This document shows, piece by piece, positions 40,738 to 49,096 of a stretch of DNA of 64,000 nucleotides. The notes below the pieces were generated by a model. The model saw only the letters and a program-made list of their open reading frames with translations, was not told the DNA's origin and did no database searches. Location of the stretch: assembly GCF_900089495.1 (NCBI RefSeq), contig NZ_LT605203.1, positions 2,259,622 to 2,323,621 on the forward strand. The letters run 5' to 3'. The position numbers and the translations under genes were made by a program. Position 1 is the first letter of the stretch, and each line of letters opens with the position of its first letter. Source of the DNA: Thiomonas sp. X19 (GTDB lineage: Bacteria; Pseudomonadota; Gammaproteobacteria; Burkholderiales; Burkholderiaceae_C).

Positions 40738-42648
40738 ATGGCTGCAACCTCACACCAACCCACGCTGTATCACATCCCGCGCGCGCAGAAGGACATGACA
40801 CGCTTCGTCTGGACGGCCCTCGGCCTGTTCGTGATGATCGTCCTGCTGTCGTCCTGGGCCGCGACCGAGTACACCGCCTGGGCGCTGCAATGGAGCGTCA
40901 CGCTGGGCAAGCCCATGCTCGGGCGGTTTGTGTACTTTCCGTTCGACATCCTGGTGTGGACGTGGACATTCAACTCGCCAGCCTATGGCGCTGCAGTGAT
41001 GACCGTCTTCGAGCATGCGCACCTGATCATGGGTGTGGGCGGCTTCCTGTCGCTCGTCCTGCCGGTGGCGCTGATGTTCCGGCGCACGCGCAAGATCGAG
41101 GGTGAAAAGAACGACCTGCACGGCTCGGCGCATTGGGCCTCGCCCGATGAGGTGGCCGAAACCGGCCTGCTGCCGACAGAAAAGAACGCTGGCGGGGTGT
41201 TCTTCGGCAACTTCGAGGATCACTACCTGCGCCACGCCGGGCCGGAACATATCCTGGCGTTCGCGCCGACGCGCTCGGGCAAGGGCGTGGGCATCATCCT
41301 GCCAACCCTGTTGTCCTGGAAGCACTCGGTGCTGGTCAACGACATCAAGGGCGAGTGCTGGCATTTCACGGCAGGCTGGCGCAGCACGATGCTGGGGCAG
41401 CGCTGTATCAAGTTCGATCCGGCCAACCCAGGCTCGGCACGCTTCAACCCGCTGGCCGAAATCCGGCTGGACGGCAATCTGATCAAGGACGTGCAGAACA
41501 TCGCCACCATGATCGTCGACCCGGACGGCAAGGGGCTGAACGACCACTGGGCGAAGACGGGCTTCGACCTGATGACGGGCGTGATCCTGTTCGTGCTGCT
41601 GTATGAGCCGATCCGGGACAAGTCGCTGGCGACGGTGCAGGCCATCCTGTCCGACGGCGGACCGATCCGGGAGCTTGCCGAGCAATTGTCGGGGGGCGAT
41701 GGAGGAGGTGATGGTGGGAGCGGGGGTGGGGGTGGCGGTCCGAAGATCGAGGGGTCGGCTGCGGTGATGATGGTGATCAAGGACACCTCGCACGCTGTCC
41801 TGGCGGATGGCCTGGCCGACGAGTTCACGGCGCATGGCTGGCGTGCGGCGGCACAGGCGGCGCAGTCATTCCTGAACAAGGCGGGCAACGAAGCGTCTGG
41901 AGTGAACTCCACGGCGTTGTCCTTCCTGTCGCTGTACCGCGACCCCATCGTGGCGGAGAACACGCGGGTGTCGGACTTCACGCTGGAGTCCCTGATGCAG
42001 CAGCCGACCAGTCTGTACCTGGTGGTGTCGCCGTCGGACAAGGATCGGCTCAAGCCCTTGCTGCGCCTGATCCTGAACCAGACCGTGCGGCGCCTGACGG
42101 AGAGCATGGACTTCGACGCCGGCGGTGGCAAGTCGCGCTATCCGCACCGGCTGCTGCTGGCCATCGACGAATTCCCGTCGTTGGGCAAGCTGGACGTGTT
42201 CCAGGAAGCGTTGGCGTTCATCGCGGGCTACGGCATGAAGGCGCTGCTCATCGTGCAGGACCTGAGCCAGTTGTATGCGGCCTACACCAAGAACGAATCC
42301 ATCATCAGCAACTGCCATATCCGCATCGCCTACGCGCCCAACAAGATCGAGACGGCGGAGCTGCTGTCGAAGATGGCGGGCACCGCGACGGTGGAGCACA
42401 CCCAGCGGCAGTATTCGGGCAACAGGTTGGCCGTGGTGCTGCAGAACGTCAACACCAACGAGCAGATCGTGCAGCGCCCGCTGCTGACGGCCGACGAGTG
42501 CATGCGCCTGCCGCCCGAGGACGAGCTGGTGTTCGTCGCCGGGCACGCGCCGATCTATGCCAAGAAGATCATTTACTACGAAGACCCGGAGTTCGCGGCG
42601 CGGTGCGCGATTGCGGCGCCTGTAGCGACAGGCAGGGGCAAGGATTGA
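40738..42648 (+). CDS. traG: TraG/VirD4 type IV coupling protein
   Basis: A 636-residue coupling ATPase that links the relaxosome to the secretion channel. N-terminal membrane helices (about 22-45 and 90-113), Walker A FAPTRSGKGVGIILPTLL (about 175-190), Walker B LLLAIDEFPSLGKLDVFQEA L, and the C-terminal NKIETAELLSKMAGTATVEH segment are all present. A Gly/Asp-rich stretch (GGDGGGDGGSGGGGGGP) sits in the all-alpha domain region near residues 320-337. ATG 40738 follows motif copy 14; the longer upstream reading is non-coding. Confidence 0.96.
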   Translation: MAATSHQPTLYHIPRAQKDMTRFVWTALGLFVMIVLLSSWAATEYTAWALQWSVTLGKPMLGRFVYFPFDILVWTWTFNSPAYGAAVMTVFEHAHLIMGVGGFLSLVLPVALMFRRTRKIEGEKNDLHGSAHWASPDEVAETGLLPTEKNAGGVFFGNFEDHYLRHAGPEHILAFAPTRSGKGVGIILPTLLSWKHSVLVNDIKGECWHFTAGWRSTMLGQRCIKFDPANPGSARFNPLAEIRLDGNLIKDVQNIATMIVDPDGKGLNDHWAKTGFDLMTGVILFVLLYEPIRDKSLATVQAILSDGGPIRELAEQLSGGDGGGDGGSGGGGGGPKIEGSAAVMMVIKDTSHAVLADGLADEFTAHGWRAAAQAAQSFLNKAGNEASGVNSTALSFLSLYRDPIVAENTRVSDFTLESLMQQPTSLYLVVSPSDKDRLKPLLRLILNQTVRRLTESMDFDAGGGKSRYPHRLLLAIDEFPSLGKLDVFQEALAFIAGYGMKALLIVQDLSQLYAAYTKNESIISNCHIRIAYAPNKIETAELLSKMAGTATVEHTQRQYSGNRLAVVLQNVNTNEQIVQRPLLTADECMRLPPEDELVFVAGHAPIYAKKIIYYEDPEFAARCAIAAPVATGRGKD

Positions 42649-42714
42649 TCTGCGCCGGTTGAATCCACATGGCCCGCCCGGATGCGCTTCGGGTTTTCTT
42701 ATTTGGAGAACAAC

Positions 42715-43254
42715 ATGCTTACCATCTTCTCGCGCCGCCTCCACTGGAACCGCCTTACTTGGCCGCTGATCGCTGGCACAGTCGTCGCGTCGGTCATCGG
42801 CTCGGCTTTCGCCGCAGGCTGGCGCATCAACGTCACACCGAGCGAGCCAGTTGGGGTCTACCGCATGACGCCTGTTACTTCAGACACAGCGATCCATCGC
42901 GGCGATCTGATTTCATTCTGCCCGCCTGTGAATCTGGAGCCGTTCATGGTTCCTGGTTCGTGCCCGAATGGCGGCGCGCCATTTTTGAAGGAGGTAGTCG
43001 GCTTACCAGGCGACGTGGTGGACGTGATGGCAGCAGGGGTGACGATCAATGGACGGATGCTGCCTTTGAGCGAACCGATTGCGCATCCGCGCCTGTGGCC
43101 GGGTCTGACGTTGCCGATGGATTTCGGCATGACGAAGCTTGGGCCTGGGCAGTATTGGACGTATGGGTCAGGGCTGCCGAAATACTCGTTTGACAGTAGA
43201 AATTGGGGGGTTGTGGAGCGCGCGGAAGTGCTTGCTGTAGAGCGCATCTCTTGA
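42715..43254 (+). CDS. traF: TraF-like pilin-processing signal peptidase (S26)
   Basis: A 179-residue inner-membrane serine protease of family S26. One N-terminal membrane helix (about 15-35), the catalytic Ser in VTPSEPVGVYR (about 43) and Lys in APFLKEVVGLPGD (about 92) are visible. In P-type systems TraF matures and cyclises the TrbC pilin. TTTGGAGAA before ATG 42715 decides the start. It lies downstream of traG and is the last intact transfer gene. Confidence 0.92.
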   Translation: MLTIFSRRLHWNRLTWPLIAGTVVASVIGSAFAAGWRINVTPSEPVGVYRMTPVTSDTAIHRGDLISFCPPVNLEPFMVPGSCPNGGAPFLKEVVGLPGDVVDVMAAGVTINGRMLPLSEPIAHPRLWPGLTLPMDFGMTKLGPGQYWTYGSGLPKYSFDSRNWGVVERAEVLAVERIS

Positions 43255-43258
43255 TGAA

Positions 43259-43417
43259 GAATTGCGATTTCGTCCCGAGGTCATCGAGGCGCAGCTTGCC
43301 CATTCCGTGCGTGATCCGCTGGGCCGCGCCTACAACCGCACCAAGCACCTTGAAGAGCGCACGGCGATGATGCAGGCGTGGAGCGATTGGCTTGATGCGC
43401 AGGCAGGGCTGGGCTGA
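43259..43417 (+). pseudogene. C-terminal fragment of a P4-type integrase
   Basis: 53 codons beginning just after the traF stop read ELRFRPEVIEAQLAHSVRDP LGRAYNRTKHLEERTAMMQAW SDWLDAQAGLG-stop. This is the last part of a P4-type tyrosine recombinase, with the LAH box and the nucleophile Tyr in RAYNRT; compare GAAYNRTQ and MMQAWADYLDKL in the integrase at 2603. The rest is absent, so it is the scar of an earlier integration or deletion at the right border of the transfer region. Confidence 0.85.
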
Positions 43418-43480
43418 CAGGGCGAGAGACCGTCGCCGGTATATCCAACACATTGCCCCTGACGACAGAAAAGACCACAC

Positions 43481-43621
43481 ATGCCCTTCCTCGATTGGGT
43501 CAACAAGAACCAGGCCAAGGAAACGTCGCGCGACGTGCCTTACCACCTGCGCCACCAAGAACAGACCTTTGGCGACGCTTCCGAAAACCTCCTGATCCAG
43601 GGTGATCCCAGCGCATACTGA
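43481..43621 (+). pseudogene. N-terminal fragment of a type III restriction-system methylase (Mod)
   Basis: ATG 43481 starts MPFLDWVNKNQAKETSRDVP YHLRHQEQTFGDASENLLIQ GDPSAY-stop. Mod proteins start MPFL-W-NK--A------PYHLL and continue ENLLIQGDNLLALKALLP; here the frame breaks at the GDN position. Only the first 46 codons survive, so it cannot be functional. It marks a lost type III restriction system at the edge of the current defence island. Confidence 0.8.
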
Positions 43622-43912
43622 AAACAGACGCAGCAACCCCGAATTCCTCCAAGTCCGTACAGGCGGAGTGACTCTCTGTTGGGAGAAGAACACGCGCCAT
43701 GTTTTTCGCGATTCGCCTGATGCAGCACATGACGCGATGAAGAAATGAGACCCTTTGAATCACCAAGTCGCTCGAGTATGGATGCCTACGAAGGCGGGCA
43801 CGATCAGATAAGATCGAAAGCTGCGAAGATTAGGCTATAACGTGTCGCTGGCGCCCGACTCGCTTGCGGCCGGGGCATATCGGCGACCTTATACCAATGA
43901 AAACAAGATTTG
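43622..43912. other. Gene-free stretch before the methylase
   Basis: About 290 bp with no recognisable gene, of mixed composition and lower GC near 43740-43900. It should carry the methylase promoter: TTATACCAATGAAAAC at about 43890 is a candidate -10 region, but I could not settle a -35. Confidence 0.35.
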
Positions 43913-45469
43913 ATGTTGCGGCAGGGTGAGATTCCCGTAGTCGACTTGTTCGCCGGGCCGGGGGGGCTTTGCGAAGGATTTTCGTCCCTCTTGGACGAGG
44001 AGGGGCGCCCGCGATTCGCCGTCAAGGTGTCCATCGAGAAGGACCCCGTCGCGCACTCGACCTTGATGCTGCGCGCACTGTTTCGCAAGTTTCCCAATGG
44101 GCAAGCCCCCGAAGCGTATTACGACTACGTTCGCGGAGCCATCTCGCGCGAGACGTTCATGACACACCGCGATATCCGCATGGCGGCGTGCGAGGCTGCT
44201 AGCGAGGCAAGGTGCGCCGAGCTCGGAGCCACGCCCCACGAGCAGGTCGACGCCTGGATAGCCTCGGCCATCGGCAAACGATCCGATTGGGTCCTCATTG
44301 GCGGGCCGCCTTGCCAAGCCTACTCGCTCGCGGGTCGATCTCGGCTGAGGGGCAAGGATCCCGTCGCGTTCGAAAGCGACAAGAGGCACTTCCTCTACAC
44401 AGAATACCTTCGGATCATCCAGCGGTTCATGCCCTCGGTCTTCGTGATGGAAAACGTCAAAGGGATGCTCAACTCGAAGCATGGTGGCAGCCCCATATTC
44501 GACAGAATCCTCTCCGACTTGACCGAACCCAAACCTGGGTTGAGCTATCAGGTGCGTTCTCTTGTGGTCGACGGCAACGAGCTCGACCCCGTCGACTTCG
44601 TCATCAAAAGCGAGCTCTACGGCATCCCGCAATGCCGGCACCGGGTCATCCTCTTCGGAATCCGATCCGACGTGGCCTTGGGGACAAGCGCGCTTGAAGA
44701 GACTCCCAAACAGTTCCTGCTTAGAAAAGCCAACGACAAAGTGAGCGTCAACGAAGCGTTGGCGGGACTGCCCGCGCTTCGCAGCCGATTGTCCAAGGAG
44801 CAGGATTCGCACGAGGCTTGGGTTTCGGCCCTACGCAAGGCTCCCGAGAGCCTCAAAGGCTGGCACTTGGAGCTTCGCGCCACGATTGAAGAGGCGATGG
44901 GAATCGCAGCGAGCGACGCGGAACTCCACATGTCGGCAGGGGCTAGGTTCATCCCGATGGTGAAAGCTCCGGGCGGGGCCATGCCTAGGGAGTTGCAGCA
45001 GTGGATTCTGGACCCAAGGTTAGGCGGGGTCATCCAACACGAGACCCGGTCCCACATGCGAACGGACCTCTACCGCTACCTCTTCGCGTCCTGCTTCGCC
45101 GAGGCCGTGACCTATGGACCAAAGCTTCGCAACTTCCCGCCCAAGCTTCTTCCAGATCATGTCAACATCGACGCAGAGGAGATCCCCTTCGCAGACCGTT
45201 TTCGCGTCCAAGTTGGCGGCGAGCCGTCGTCGACGGTCGTCGCACACATCAAGAAGGACGGGCACTACTACATTCACCCCGATCCGTCCCAATGCCGAAG
45301 CCTCACGGTGCGTGAAGCCGCCAGGCTTCAAACCTTCCCCGACAACTATTTCTTCGAAGGCACGCGCACCGAACAATATGGGCAGGTCGGAAACGCCGTC
45401 CCGCCGCTATTAGCCCGCAAGATCGCCAAGGTGATCCACAAGTTCCTGTCTTCCCCACGAGGCTTGTGA
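43913..45469 (+). CDS. C5 cytosine-specific DNA methyltransferase (Dcm family)
   Basis: A 518-residue m5C methylase. Motif I VVDLFAGPGGLCEGFSSL (residues 9-26), motif IV GGPPCQAYSLAGRSR with catalytic Cys at about 134, motif VI MENVKGM (179-185), motif VIII QCRHRVILFGIR, and motif X GNAVPPLLARKIA are all present. The target-recognition region between VIII and X is about 250 residues, so specificity cannot be read. TTG 43910 is in frame one codon before ATG 43913. It faces the six-gene minus-strand operon and ends with vsr on the other side, the usual pairing of a cytosine methylase with mismatch repair of its deamination products. Confidence 0.96.
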   Translation: MLRQGEIPVVDLFAGPGGLCEGFSSLLDEEGRPRFAVKVSIEKDPVAHSTLMLRALFRKFPNGQAPEAYYDYVRGAISRETFMTHRDIRMAACEAASEARCAELGATPHEQVDAWIASAIGKRSDWVLIGGPPCQAYSLAGRSRLRGKDPVAFESDKRHFLYTEYLRIIQRFMPSVFVMENVKGMLNSKHGGSPIFDRILSDLTEPKPGLSYQVRSLVVDGNELDPVDFVIKSELYGIPQCRHRVILFGIRSDVALGTSALEETPKQFLLRKANDKVSVNEALAGLPALRSRLSKEQDSHEAWVSALRKAPESLKGWHLELRATIEEAMGIAASDAELHMSAGARFIPMVKAPGGAMPRELQQWILDPRLGGVIQHETRSHMRTDLYRYLFASCFAEAVTYGPKLRNFPPKLLPDHVNIDAEEIPFADRFRVQVGGEPSSTVVAHIKKDGHYYIHPDPSQCRSLTVREAARLQTFPDNYFFEGTRTEQYGQVGNAVPPLLARKIAKVIHKFLSSPRGL

Positions 45470-45592
45470 CCTCGGCGCGCCGAGTGCGGCTCCGAAACGA
45501 AGCAGGTAAGTGAAGCGAGCGAAAAGCCGCTACGCTTGACGTGATCCCCAGCACGAACCCAAAGCTCGCCCCGTACCTCGGGCGCAGCATCA

Positions 45593-45805
45593 TCAGTCAG
45601 TCAGGTCCATCCCACTCCGCATGGACACCTCGTGGAGGAGCATGTTGGCGTTGCAAAAACCGTGGAAGTGACACAAGCCTGAGCAGGGTTCCGCAAGATT
45701 GCGACGGATAAATTCGCCCATCTTCTTCTCTGGCGACAACATTGACCACGGAACGCCGGTAAATTCAAGGGCAATCGAATCGACGGTTGACAGCACGACA
45801 GGCAT
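45593..45805 (-). CDS. Possible small Cys/His-rich protein after vsr
   Basis: A 70-residue reading from ATG 45805, MPVVLSTVDSIALEFTGVPW onward, containing EPCSGLCHFHGFCNANMLLH, a Cys/His cluster that could bind zinc. It begins 38 bp after the vsr stop in the same direction. There is no clear ribosome site, and a longer version overlaps vsr, so it may be a remnant instead. Composition looks protein-like. Low confidence. Confidence 0.35.
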   Translation of the reverse strand: MPVVLSTVDSIALEFTGVPWSMLSPEKKMGEFIRRNLAEPCSGLCHFHGFCNANMLLHEVSMRSGMDLTD

Positions 45806-45842
45806 GAAAATTGCATTTGTGCCGCGCTTTGTGCGATCGCTT

Positions 45843-46298
45843 CTACTTCGACATGCCGCTGATCTCTCCCGAAGCTGCATCGCCTTCGATCCAGCTTCGC
45901 AACTCTTGTTGGAGGGTTAAAGCCGCATTCAGACTTCGAGTCGCGCATTCCCAAACACAAAGGACACGCCAGCCCATGGCGCCCAATCTATCCATCGCAC
46001 GCTTGTCGCGCTCGACATTAGCTTGAAGCTTGGCCTTCCAGAAGTCGGGCCGGGTCGAGGGCTCCTTGGCGTAGCGGCATCCCTCGTGGGAATGCCAGAA
46101 GCAGCCATGGGCGAAGATGGCAATCTTGCGTCCGGGCATGACGATGTCGGGTGCGCCCGGCAAATCGCGTCTGTGGAGCCGAAATCGGTATCCAGCCGCA
46201 AACAGGGCTTTTCGAACAAGGATTTCTGGCTTCGTATCCTTGCCCCGAATGCCGGACATCATCCTGCTTCGGACCGCGGGCGAGACAACATCGGCCAT
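45843..46298 (-). CDS. vsr: Very short patch repair endonuclease Vsr
   Basis: A 151-residue Vsr that nicks next to T:G mismatches made by deamination of methylated cytosines. Catalytic Asp51 is in LPGAPDIVMP, and the FAHGCFWH motif places His64, Trp68 and His69 at the same numbers as the E. coli enzyme. N-terminal RSRMMSGIRGKDTKPE and C-terminal GWRVLCVWECA are typical. It is the last clear gene of the operon, 16 bp after the AIPR gene, and faces the methylase gene. Confidence 0.96.
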   Translation of the reverse strand: MADVVSPAVRSRMMSGIRGKDTKPEILVRKALFAAGYRFRLHRRDLPGAPDIVMPGRKIAIFAHGCFWHSHEGCRYAKEPSTRPDFWKAKLQANVERDKRAMDRLGAMGWRVLCVWECATRSLNAALTLQQELRSWIEGDAASGEISGMSK

Positions 46299-46313
46299 CG
46301 ATTTCGGGGCCCG

Positions 46314-48089
46314 TCAGCCCGCCTTCACTTCGGGGATCTTGGACGCAGGAGCTGAGTAGCTCGCGCCCATCACGGCCTCCTTGCACTCGGGCCGCTTGGC
46401 CCATTCGGACACCATGCGACCGCCTGCGGAGACGTGCAGGATGTCGTTGACCTCGCGCGCCCACGTGGCGATCTGTGCCAGCAACTCCCGCGAGAGCGCC
46501 TGCTTGACCCAAATCATGTCGAGGTCGATACGACTCCCGAGCGTCGCTGCAAGCACTGAGACCGTGTAGGCGGTGACGTTGGCTTGGAACGCTTGGAACA
46601 TGGGGCGCAGAAGCTTCTGGGTTTCCCGGTAGATCTTGGCCTTGGCGATCATGGTCTTGTAATCGGCGGCCATCGGAAGCGGAACCTCCTGGCCATTGGC
46701 AGGAGTCAGCTCTGCCATGAAGCGGTCGAAATTCTTTTGGGACCCGAGGCTGACCACGTCGGGCTTGCAATCCCACGCGTTGATGTATTTGGCCAATTCG
46801 GTCTTGGTGATGCGCCGGGAAGTGGGGATCGCGTCCTTCAACGCTCTGAGCCTCGCCGGCGTCGTTCCCTCGCGAGCCAGCAGCGTGTTGTAGCTGCCGG
46901 CGGCGCGTTCGTAGAACCACTGGCTTGAGCCGTCTGGGCAATAGACGGTCCGAGAGAGCCTTTCGATCTCGACATGGAAGGGCTTGTTGGCCGAAAGGTC
47001 CGACTGGCGCACCGCATTTTGGCTGTTTGCATAGCGCGAGATGTCGGAGACCAAGGACTCCTCCTTGACGGAGTCCTGAGTCTTCATGACGATGATCTTC
47101 GCCGGGACCCGAACGTGCGAAAGGTCAGTGTCGGGATACTTCTTCTTGGTGAAGTAGAGCGACGCTGTAGTCTGCCCCCCGTTGACGATTTGCAGCCCTT
47201 GGAGCCAGGCGATGCCCTGCGAACCGTCATCGGTCCTGGCCATGCGCATTTCATCGGCCACGATCACGATTCCGTTATTGTAGGCCATGAATCGCCTGGG
47301 AGATTCGCGCAGGGTCTTCTGGATGCCGGCGTTGACCCCCTTGCCCTTGACGCTGAGGAACGAGCGGACGTTGGCCTCCAAGAGGCGCGCGCCGAACTTC
47401 TCGTAAAGCAGCCGCAAGGCCTCGCCCGGGATGGCCGTGAGGGCATAGTCGTAGTCGTCGCTGTCGCCGGGAACGAACACGCAGGGCAGAGGGGAACCGG
47501 AGACTTCGCCGAAATCGACCGACAGCTCGTCGCGTGGCTTGCCTTCGGAAGTATGCCGATGCAGTCGCTCAATGTCCATGACTTCAAGACGCACGGCCTT
47601 GCCGCCGACCTCGCGCGTCTGGAAACTCTTGGACTTGGCGACTCTGTCGGTGATCACGAAAACGCGGACCTGTTCGAGGTCGTCGTAGTTCGCTTGGATC
47701 GACTCTGCCAAGGATCTCACGTCGCTTGATGGGTCGAGCCTCGGCGCCATGCGGCCTTCCGCGCAAAGCGTCAAGAATTTCAAGCATTGCTTGAGCGCAC
47801 CAAGGGTCTCGGAATCGGGTATGGGCGTTGGGTCCTCGACACTTGCGTAGAGGCTCACGAATAAGTCAAGCTGGTCGTTGTCATCGTTAATTGCGTATCC
47901 GCTCAGGCGCAGGTTCGCGTTGCCGAACATTCCCTCGTAATGGCACTCGACTGGTTCGAAAGTCATGCCGATCTCGGCCATGTGGTCCATCACGATCCCG
48001 CAAAAGACCAGCTCCTCGTAGAGCCCCCCGTCTTGCATCTGGGCTCGGACCGACGCGTATATCTGTCGCAGGAATTCAGGCAAGTCCAT
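46314..48089 (-). CDS. AIPR-family (abortive-infection phage resistance) protein
   Basis: A 591-residue protein of the AIPR family, known from phage abortive infection and from restriction-like gene clusters. Recognised by GVNAGIQKTLRESPRRFMAY NNGIVIVADEM, LQIVNGGQTTASLYFTKKKY, and ISRYANSQNAVRQSDLSANK PFHVEIERLSR. The N-terminal part (about 1-220) is variable. It starts 3 bp after the DUF4420 gene and precedes vsr. The biochemical activity of AIPR is not established; DNA or RNA end binding or cleavage has been suggested for related folds. Confidence 0.92.
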   Translation of the reverse strand: MDLPEFLRQIYASVRAQMQDGGLYEELVFCGIVMDHMAEIGMTFEPVECHYEGMFGNANLRLSGYAINDDNDQLDLFVSLYASVEDPTPIPDSETLGALKQCLKFLTLCAEGRMAPRLDPSSDVRSLAESIQANYDDLEQVRVFVITDRVAKSKSFQTREVGGKAVRLEVMDIERLHRHTSEGKPRDELSVDFGEVSGSPLPCVFVPGDSDDYDYALTAIPGEALRLLYEKFGARLLEANVRSFLSVKGKGVNAGIQKTLRESPRRFMAYNNGIVIVADEMRMARTDDGSQGIAWLQGLQIVNGGQTTASLYFTKKKYPDTDLSHVRVPAKIIVMKTQDSVKEESLVSDISRYANSQNAVRQSDLSANKPFHVEIERLSRTVYCPDGSSQWFYERAAGSYNTLLAREGTTPARLRALKDAIPTSRRITKTELAKYINAWDCKPDVVSLGSQKNFDRFMAELTPANGQEVPLPMAADYKTMIAKAKIYRETQKLLRPMFQAFQANVTAYTVSVLAATLGSRIDLDMIWVKQALSRELLAQIATWAREVNDILHVSAGGRMVSEWAKRPECKEAVMGASYSAPASKIPEVKAG

Positions 48090-48091
48090 AT

Positions 48092-49096
48092 TCAGATTGC
48101 TCCCAATTTTTTCAACGCTTGCTCGATTCCGACGTCCGCTCCGGGTGTCTTGTCAAGGTCGATTTCATACTTGGCCCGCATGATCCCCTCAGGCACCCTG
48201 CCGTGCGTGAGTCGCGGAAAGTCTCCGGCGACCTCGACGATGCGAGTCCCGGCAGAAACGAACCGTCTTGGATATCTGTCGGTGTGGGCATCGAAGTAGC
48301 CCGCCGCCACGAGACGCTCGGAGAGCAGTCTCTCGGCCTCTGCGTCGCCCTTGATGGCATGCCTCATGGCGTCGACATGGTCCGGCAGGCTTTGGCCTGA
48401 CGCTATCTGACGCAGGCGTGCACTGGCAATGAACAGGGGCTGCCGGACCGAATCGTCCAATTGCTCCAAGGAGCCGATCTTGCTGGGAAAACCTTGCGCC
48501 GAAAGTGTCGCCTTCACTTCGAGCGACCCAGTCCCGATTTCGAAGTCCTGCGGGCTGTCAAGCGGCCCGACCCAGGATTCGATGGCGGTGGCGGCGGGGA
48601 CACCGGCCTTGATGATCGCGGCAAGCAACATCAGCTCGCCGACCAAGCCGATCTCCTCTTCGTGGCCCAGCGCCTGTGCGCCTTTGCGCATGAACTCTTG
48701 CCACGCTCGCACGCGCCCAAGAAATACCCGTAGGAGCCGCAGCTCGTCCGTGTTGCCTTCGGCATCGAGCGCGCCAGTCACGTCGCAAACCATCGATGAG
48801 AACAAGCCGAAGTCTCCAGAGTCCTTGCGGCTCAGGGCTAGCCAGGTTGTCCCCACCTCGTGAAGGTCAACTCGCTCGATGTTGAAACCTTGGCCCTCGG
48901 GCAGCTTTTCGGCAGACGGTATAGCCGCGGCCGGGAACGCAGCCATGAGGGCCTCCTCGTTTCCTGGGGCGCGTCGTCCCGCAGCGAGGCGGCACTTGCC
49001 TGCGGGCGCAATCGGTATGAACTGCCACCCATGGCGGTCGCCGGCTCCCGAGAGCGAGCTCCACGCGACATCGAACTCGTCACTCCGACGCGCCAT
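48092..49096 (-). CDS. PD-(D/E)XK motif nuclease (DUF4420)
   Basis: A 334-residue restriction-endonuclease-fold protein. The active-site pattern is seen as GELMLLAAIIKAGVPAATAI (helix), WVGPLDSPQDFEIGTGSLEV KATLS, where D, E and K of the D-x(n)-E-x-K motif fall in DFEIGTGSLEVKA. N-terminal FDVAWSSLSGAGDRHGWQFI matches the family. It overlaps the Z1 gene by 17 nt and is followed by AIPR after 3 bp. It is the likely DNA-cutting subunit of the system. Confidence 0.9.
   Translation of the reverse strand: MARRSDEFDVAWSSLSGAGDRHGWQFIPIAPAGKCRLAAGRRAPGNEEALMAAFPAAAIPSAEKLPEGQGFNIERVDLHEVGTTWLALSRKDSGDFGLFSSMVCDVTGALDAEGNTDELRLLRVFLGRVRAWQEFMRKGAQALGHEEEIGLVGELMLLAAIIKAGVPAATAIESWVGPLDSPQDFEIGTGSLEVKATLSAQGFPSKIGSLEQLDDSVRQPLFIASARLRQIASGQSLPDHVDAMRHAIKGDAEAERLLSERLVAAGYFDAHTDRYPRRFVSAGTRIVEVAGDFPRLTHGRVPEGIMRAKYEIDLDKTPGADVGIEQALKKLGAI

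Noticed and set aside
42650..42676. A fifteenth transfer motif before traF (CTGCGCCGGTTGAATCC)
   Set aside because: Too degenerate: the TTTGC core and the ATA half are both altered. traF can be read from the traG transcript.
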